Source: Blastopirellula marina DSM 3645 (GTDB lineage Bacteria > Planctomycetota > Planctomycetia > Pirellulales > Pirellulaceae). From it: a stretch of 64,000 nucleotides of DNA. The stretch spans positions 90,603 to 154,602 of the forward strand of contig NZ_CH672377.1 of assembly GCF_000153105.1 (NCBI RefSeq). Direction: 5' to 3'. The notes under the pieces are model-generated. The model had not been told where the DNA came from. It saw only the letters and a program-made list of their open reading frames with translations, and made no database searches. A program made the translations under genes and the position numbers. Of this stretch, positions 59,581 to 64,000 are shown in pieces (position 1 is the stretch's first letter; each line of letters begins with the position of its first letter).

Positions 59581-61854
59581 TTACTTTGCGAGCTGACTCA
59601 TCGCTTTCCACAACCGAGGCGGAGAAATCGGCAGCCGAGTCGCTCGTACTCCGGTAGCTTGGAAGATCGCGTCGGCAATCGCCCCCGGCGGAGGAACGAT
59701 CGGCGTTTCGCCGACTCCGCGGACGCCGAACGGATGGTTGGGATTGGGAACTTCGACGATGATCGTGTCGATCATCGGCACATCCAGACAGGTCGGAATG
59801 CGATAGTCGAGCAGTGACGCATTGCGCATCTTGTGGTCGTCGCCGTAGAAATATTCTTCGTTCAGCGCCCAGCCGATTCCCTGCACTGCTCCGCCTTGCA
59901 TCTGGCCTTCGACGTAGCTGGGATGAATCGCTTTGCCGGCGTCTTGGATCGCCGTGTAACGCAAGATTTTGACCTTCGCCGTATCGGGATCAACTTCGAC
60001 GTCCACGATATGAACGCCAAAGCCGTTGGTCGGACCTTCCGGCGATACTGACGCGTGACCCACCACGGGATCGCCGGCGCTCGGCAGCTTTTCGGCTAAC
60101 TGCTTGAAAGTCAGTTGTTGATCACGCCAACGGTAAAGGTCGCCGTCGACTTTCACTTCGGCCGGATCGCAATCCCACAAGAACGCCGCACGTGCCGTCA
60201 GCTGCTCTAGCAGTTTGAGTCCCACTTTGTGCGCCGCCATTCCGGTGGCGAAGGTTGTTCGACTGCCGCCGGTCACGTCGGTGTAGCCGATGCTGTCGGT
60301 ATCGACCACTTTCGGCAACACGTCCGCCGCGGGAATACCAAGCGTCTCAGCCAACTGCATCGCGATCGAAGTCCGCGTACCGCCGATGTCGGTCGATCCT
60401 TCCAGCAGATTGACAGTTCCATCTGGGTTGACCGACGCGGAAACGCTCGACTTCAAACCAATGTTGAACCAATAACCGGCCGCGATCCCGCGCCCCTGGT
60501 TGGGGCCTTCCAGCGGCGAGTTCCAATGCGAAGAGTTTTGCGCCGCCTCCAAACATTCGAGATAACCAATCCGCGGATAGACCGGGCCGTCGACACGACG
60601 CGATCCCTCTTTGACGCCGTTGATCCGTCGGATTGCGATGGGATCAATTTGCAACTGCTCAGCCAGTTCATTGAATGTCGACTCAAACGCAAACGCCGCT
60701 TGCGTCGCGCCGGGCGCTCGATAGGCTTGCGTCTTCGGTTTGTTGACGCAGACGTCGTACCCGTCGACCACCGCATTGGGCAATTCGACGCAGCTAAAGA
60801 TGCACATCGTGCCGGGACCAATCACGCCGCCGGGGAATGCGCCCGACTCGTAGGCCAGATAGGCCTGACCGGCGGTCAACTTTCCATCCTTCGTCGCGCC
60901 CAGCTTGACCCGGATAAACGACGCAGGCGTCGGCCCCGTCCCTTCAAAGACTTCGTCGCGCTGCATGGTCATTTTGACGGCGCGACCACTCTTGCGGCTT
61001 AAAATCGCGGCGACCGGTTCTAAGTAGACGGCGATCTTACCGCCGAATCCGCCCCCAATTTCGCACGGCGTGACCGTCACCTTCGAGATCGGGAGCTGCA
61101 GCAACTCGGCCGTTTGATGGCGCGCGGTGAACGAGCCTTGGGTGGAAGTCCAGATCTTCAGCTGGCCATCTTCGTTCCAGAGCGCCGTAGAAACTTGCGG
61201 CTCGATATAGCCTTGATGAACCGTCGCGGTTTCAAACTCTCTTTCCAGGATCAGATCGGCGGCTGCAAACCCTGCGGCGATATCGCCGGTTTCAAAATGA
61301 ACGTGCCGATCAATGTTAGTCGGTCCTTGGCTGGGCTGCCCCAGCGTCTCGGTCTTCAAACCGGGATGCAAGATCGGCGCGCCAGGCTTCATCGCGTCCA
61401 GCACGGACGTAACCGCCGGCAACAGTTCGTAGTCGACGCGAATCGCCGCGATCGCTGCTTCCGCGATATGGACATCGCGAGCAGCGACGGCGGCGATCGC
61501 ATGTCCTTTGTACAACACCTTGTCGACGGCTAAACAGTTCTCACTGAGATCCTTCAGGTGGACGGCGCCTTCCCCCAAGTCGGCGATTTTGTCGACCAGG
61601 TCGGGCCAATCTTTACCGGTCGCGACGGCGTAGACTCCTTCGATCTTTTCCGCGATCGACGTATCGATCAACTTGATTCGCGCATGCGCGTGCGGGCTGC
61701 GCAGCACTTTGCCGTGGAGAGCGCCGGGAAGCTGAACGTCGGCGCCGTACAGGGCGCGGCCGGTCACCTTGTCGGCGCCATCATGTCGAACCGGCCGTGT
61801 GCCGATTACTTTGAACGTTTTGTCACTGTAAGAAATCGGCGAAATGTCGCTCAT
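59581..61854 (-). CDS. Xanthine dehydrogenase family, molybdenum-binding subunit
   Basis: The 757-residue large subunit binds the molybdopterin cytosine dinucleotide-type cofactor. The start is at the conserved IGTRPVRHDGADKVTGRALYGAD. Further motifs are CEIGGGFGGKIAVYLE near 330, AYRAPGATQAAFAFES near 380, and the catalytic glutamate in GVRGVGETPIVPPPG near 720. It hydroxylates an aromatic heterocycle or aldehyde. The substrate could be xanthine, nicotinate or another. The ATG at 61854 overlaps the stop of the iron-sulfur gene by 4 bases (ATGA), which fixes this start although the open frame extends upstream to 62052. Confidence 0.92.
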   Translation of the reverse strand: MSDISPISYSDKTFKVIGTRPVRHDGADKVTGRALYGADVQLPGALHGKVLRSPHAHARIKLIDTSIAEKIEGVYAVATGKDWPDLVDKIADLGEGAVHLKDLSENCLAVDKVLYKGHAIAAVAARDVHIAEAAIAAIRVDYELLPAVTSVLDAMKPGAPILHPGLKTETLGQPSQGPTNIDRHVHFETGDIAAGFAAADLILEREFETATVHQGYIEPQVSTALWNEDGQLKIWTSTQGSFTARHQTAELLQLPISKVTVTPCEIGGGFGGKIAVYLEPVAAILSRKSGRAVKMTMQRDEVFEGTGPTPASFIRVKLGATKDGKLTAGQAYLAYESGAFPGGVIGPGTMCIFSCVELPNAVVDGYDVCVNKPKTQAYRAPGATQAAFAFESTFNELAEQLQIDPIAIRRINGVKEGSRRVDGPVYPRIGYLECLEAAQNSSHWNSPLEGPNQGRGIAAGYWFNIGLKSSVSASVNPDGTVNLLEGSTDIGGTRTSIAMQLAETLGIPAADVLPKVVDTDSIGYTDVTGGSRTTFATGMAAHKVGLKLLEQLTARAAFLWDCDPAEVKVDGDLYRWRDQQLTFKQLAEKLPSAGDPVVGHASVSPEGPTNGFGVHIVDVEVDPDTAKVKILRYTAIQDAGKAIHPSYVEGQMQGGAVQGIGWALNEEYFYGDDHKMRNASLLDYRIPTCLDVPMIDTIIVEVPNPNHPFGVRGVGETPIVPPPGAIADAIFQATGVRATRLPISPPRLWKAMSQLAK

Positions 61855-62327
61855 GGGTTCGTTCCTTCGGCAGCGGCTTGAACAGCGCGGACGATCTTGT
61901 CGTACCCGGTGCAGCGACAGAGGTTTCCGGCCAACTGAAAACGAATCTCCGCTTCGCTGGGATGCGGAACTCGATCCAACAGCGCCTTGGCCGTCATTAA
62001 AAAGCCAGGCGTACAAACGCCGCACTGCAGCGCGGCGCCTTCCAGAAAGCATTGCTGTAGCGGCTGCAGTTGGCCGCCGGCGGCGATCCCTTCGACAGTC
62101 TCAATCTCGGCGCCTTCGGCCTCCAGCGCCAACACCAAACAGCTGACGACCGGTTCGCCGTTCAGCAGCACCGTGCAAGCTCCGCAGTTGCCGTTGTTAC
62201 AGCCTTCTTTGGCGCCGGTCAGTTGCAACGAATCACGCAGGACCTCTAGCAAACTTTGTCGCGGCTCGCACGCGAACTCGCGCGGTTCGCCGTTGATCTT
62301 CGCCGATATCAGCTTTTTTTTGGCCAC
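61851..62327 (-). CDS. Xanthine dehydrogenase family, 2Fe-2S subunit
   Basis: The 158-residue electron-transfer subunit carries two iron-sulfur clusters. The plant-ferredoxin type is CNNGNCGACTVL plus a later cysteine near 62, and the C-terminal type is CGVCTPGF with LCRCTGY. It passes electrons from the molybdenum centre to the FAD subunit. It is 23 bases after the FAD-subunit gene and overlaps the large-subunit gene by 4 bases, the usual FAD, iron-sulfur, molybdenum order. Confidence 0.94.
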   Translation of the reverse strand: MAKKKLISAKINGEPREFACEPRQSLLEVLRDSLQLTGAKEGCNNGNCGACTVLLNGEPVVSCLVLALEAEGAEIETVEGIAAGGQLQPLQQCFLEGAALQCGVCTPGFLMTAKALLDRVPHPSEAEIRFQLAGNLCRCTGYDKIVRAVQAAAEGTNP

Positions 62328-62350
62328 GCTGTAACCTTAGGTTGGTCGTT

Positions 62351-63229
62351 CTATTGGGTTTTCGACTGGGCGCGCTCGACGGCGATCGCCAGCGTGCGTC
62401 GCGTCAACACGCCGCACAAATGTTTGCGGTACTCGATCGTTCCTCGCATGTCGTCAATCGGACGAGCCGATCGCTCGGCCAGCGCGCCTGCTTGGGCGAA
62501 CAGCTCGTCGCTCGGCGGTTGGCCGACGAGCGCCTCCTCAGCGTGCGATGCGCGCACGGCGGTTGTTGCAACGGCGCCCAAGACGATACGCGCCTTGCAA
62601 ATGATCCCCTGGTCGTCCAGCTCGACTAAAGAAGCGGCGCTGGCGACGGCGATATCCATCTCGTTCCGAGGGATAAATCGTTGGAAAGCGGCGCCGCTTC
62701 GGGCTTCGATCGGCGGCAAGATAATCGCGACCAGCAGATCGCCGCGCGCCATCACATTCTTGCCGACGCCGCTGCAAAAATCGGCGACCGGCATTTGCCG
62801 ACGTCCGTTGGGACCGGCGATCTCGGCGACGGCGTCATAAATGGCCAGCGGCGGAATCGAATCAGCCGCCGGAGATGCGTTGCAGAGATTTCCGCCGACC
62901 GTAGCGCGTGATTGAATCTGCCAACCGCCGATGATTTTGGTCGCATCGACCAGCGCGGCGTACTTCTCGGTAATCGCCGCTTCGCGATAGATTCGGCTAC
63001 AAGGAACGGCCGCGCCGAGAAAGAGTCCTCCATCGGCGGTCATCGCCAGCTCATTTAGTTCGGCGATTTTTTTGACGTCGACAACCAGCGTCGCACGGCG
63101 GCGACGTTCTCGTAACAAAACCAAGATATCGGTGCCGCCTGCCAGGACGACCGCTTTGTGGCCGGGATCTGCGAGCAACTGGACCGCTTCGTGGGTGGAA
63201 ATCGGCGCCGCGTAGTCGAAATCTTGCAA
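62351..63229 (-). CDS. Xanthine dehydrogenase family, FAD-binding subunit
   Basis: The 292-residue CoxM/XdhB-type subunit has FAD motifs VLAGGTDILVLLRERR near residue 35 and TVGGNLCNASPAADS near residue 110. It finishes the electron path by reducing NAD or another acceptor. The start is TTG at 63229, supported by AGGAG 7 bases upstream. No nearer ATG fits. It is the first gene of the three-gene operon and is divergent from the aldehyde dehydrogenase with 208 bases between. Confidence 0.92.
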   Translation of the reverse strand: MQDFDYAAPISTHEAVQLLADPGHKAVVLAGGTDILVLLRERRRRATLVVDVKKIAELNELAMTADGGLFLGAAVPCSRIYREAAITEKYAALVDATKIIGGWQIQSRATVGGNLCNASPAADSIPPLAIYDAVAEIAGPNGRRQMPVADFCSGVGKNVMARGDLLVAIILPPIEARSGAAFQRFIPRNEMDIAVASAASLVELDDQGIICKARIVLGAVATTAVRASHAEEALVGQPPSDELFAQAGALAERSARPIDDMRGTIEYRKHLCGVLTRRTLAIAVERAQSKTQ

Positions 63230-63437
63230 GAAATCACTCCTAACAGTCGTCGTCCCAACGATCGAAAGCTGGGTTTCACAAGATCGCGACGACGTAGATG
63301 GCGCTCATTCTATCGCGAGTGGGAGCGCTTTCCAACGCAGCTAGGCCGTATCTTGCCTCAAAACCGATTGCTTGCGGCAGGCGTTACGCCCTACAATACA
63401 TAACCCGACTCTTCCTGTTACAAAAGGATTTCCCGTC

Positions 63438-64000
63438 ATGGCTACGATTTCTCGTTCTAACTCCTCGACTTCGCCCGAAGTTCGCCATACGCAGTGCTTT
63501 ATCGACGGCCAATGGGTTCCCGCGATGAGCGGCAAAACCTTTGCGACGTTGAATCCAGCCACTGAGGAGGTGATCGCTGAAGTCGCCGAAGGGGACGCCG
63601 CCGATATTGACGTGGCCGTTCGCGCCGCTCGCAATGCTTTCGATAGCGGGCCTTGGCGAAAAATGGACGCTCGTGATCGCGGCGCGCTGATCTATCGTTT
63701 GGCCGAATTGATCGAGCAAGAAAAAGAAGAACTGGCCGCGCTTGAATCGCTCGACAACGGTAAGCCGATTCGTGACGCATTGGCCGCTGACCTGCCGCTG
63801 GTCGTCGACTGTTTGAAGTACTACGCCGGCTGGGCCGACAAAATTCAAGGCGCGACCATTCCGATTCGCGGCGACTACTTCTGCTATACCCGTCGAGAAC
63901 CGGTGGGCGTGGTCGGTCAGATCATTCCCTGGAACTTTCCGATGCTGATGGCCGCTTGGAAATGGGGACCAGCGCTCGCCGCAGGCTGCACCATCGTGAT
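63438..64000 (+). CDS. Aldehyde dehydrogenase, 5' part (cut by window end)
   Basis: The first 187 codons are visible. They show the N-terminal pattern of NAD-dependent aldehyde dehydrogenases of the ALDH1/BetB kind: [58 protein letters not shown]. The catalytic cysteine and glutamate lie beyond the window. AAAAGGA is found 9 bases before the ATG at 63438. It is divergent from the molybdenum hydroxylase operon, so a joint role in oxidising an aldehyde is possible, but unproven. Confidence 0.9.
   Translation, partial: MATISRSNSSTSPEVRHTQCFIDGQWVPAMSGKTFATLNPATEEVIAEVAEGDAADIDVAVRAARNAFDSGPWRKMDARDRGALIYRLAELIEQEKEELAALESLDNGKPIRDALAADLPLVVDCLKYYAGWADKIQGATIPIRGDYFCYTRREPVGVVGQIIPWNFPMLMAAWKWGPALAAGCTIV

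Noticed and set aside
63438-64000. Aldehyde dehydrogenase as the missing last step of hydroxyproline catabolism
   Set aside because: It is 53 kb from the hydroxyproline operon and divergent from a molybdenum hydroxylase operon, and only its N-terminus is visible. The link cannot be supported.
1-64000. tRNA, rRNA, CRISPR arrays, transposases or phage genes
   Set aside because: I looked for cloverleaf arms, regular spaced repeats, transposase motifs and terminal repeats and found none I could defend by eye. A dedicated RNA search could still find a small gene.

Overview
This 64 kb window looks like chromosome of a marine planctomycete of the Pirellulaceae type (Blastopirellula, Rhodopirellula and relatives). 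This is inferred from gene content and not from any marker gene. It carries three DUF1559 pilin-like proteins, each followed by a small lipoprotein. It also has a DUF1549/DUF1553 cytochrome paired with a DUF1501 protein, a PVC-type CxxCH heme protein, two FGly-sulfatase genes, a sialidase and many Tat or Sec signal peptides. The DNA is moderately GC-rich. I saw no rRNA, tRNA, CRISPR array, insertion sequence or phage gene.

Layout. 0-6 kb: a putative nucleotidyltransferase, then on the minus strand an acyltransferase-ACP-acyl ligase fusion followed by a two-gene OpuC/EgtU-type ABC importer. 6-10.3 kb: a GntR/FCD regulator divergent from a three-gene 4-hydroxyproline catabolic operon (epimerase, FAD oxidase, DapA-family deaminase). 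10.3-12.7 kb: a zinc alcohol dehydrogenase, an AHSA1/SRPBCC protein and the wreck of its ArsR partner. 12.8-16.5 kb: a two-headed sulfatase and an IclR regulator. 16.6-27.7 kb: a heavy-metal RND efflux locus with TolC-like lipoprotein, permease, adaptor and a His-rich lipoprotein, plus three small Cys/His-rich secreted proteins, a degenerate receiver protein and a purple-acid-type phosphatase. 27.7-36.2 kb: an LRR protein, a DUF1559/lipoprotein pair, an HTTM membrane protein, a DMFase-like protein and a PVC heme protein.

36.2-46.2 kb: a six-gene minus-strand run (DUF1549/1553 cytochrome, DUF1501, class V aminotransferase, M20 peptidase, MFS permease, amidohydrolase). It diverges from a LysR gene that carries a perfect T-N11-A palindrome in its leader. 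This looks like one regulated uptake and catabolic unit. 46.7-54.8 kb: two DUF1559/lipoprotein pairs, a sialidase, a sialic-acid lyase, then fused remnants of nanM and N-acylglucosamine 2-epimerase, then an XylR/AraC-type regulator. This is a sialic-acid locus with its middle genes lost. 55.3-59.6 kb: a second sulfatase, a secreted beta-propeller protein, a MoaD/ThiS-like carrier directly behind a terminator, and a GT61 glycosyltransferase. 59.6-64 kb: a three-subunit xanthine-dehydrogenase-family enzyme and, divergent from it, an aldehyde dehydrogenase cut by the window end.

The overall theme is uptake and breakdown of sulfated glycans, sialic acid, hydroxyproline and other amide or amino compounds, plus metal resistance. 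The most unusual observations are the trio of Cys/His-rich proteins around the efflux genes, the two multi-lesion pseudogenes (ArsR, and nanM joined to AGE), the PlsC-ACP-ligase fusion next to a permease-binding-protein fusion, the tandem sulfatase, and a long inverted repeat that forms the C-terminal tail of the PVC protein.
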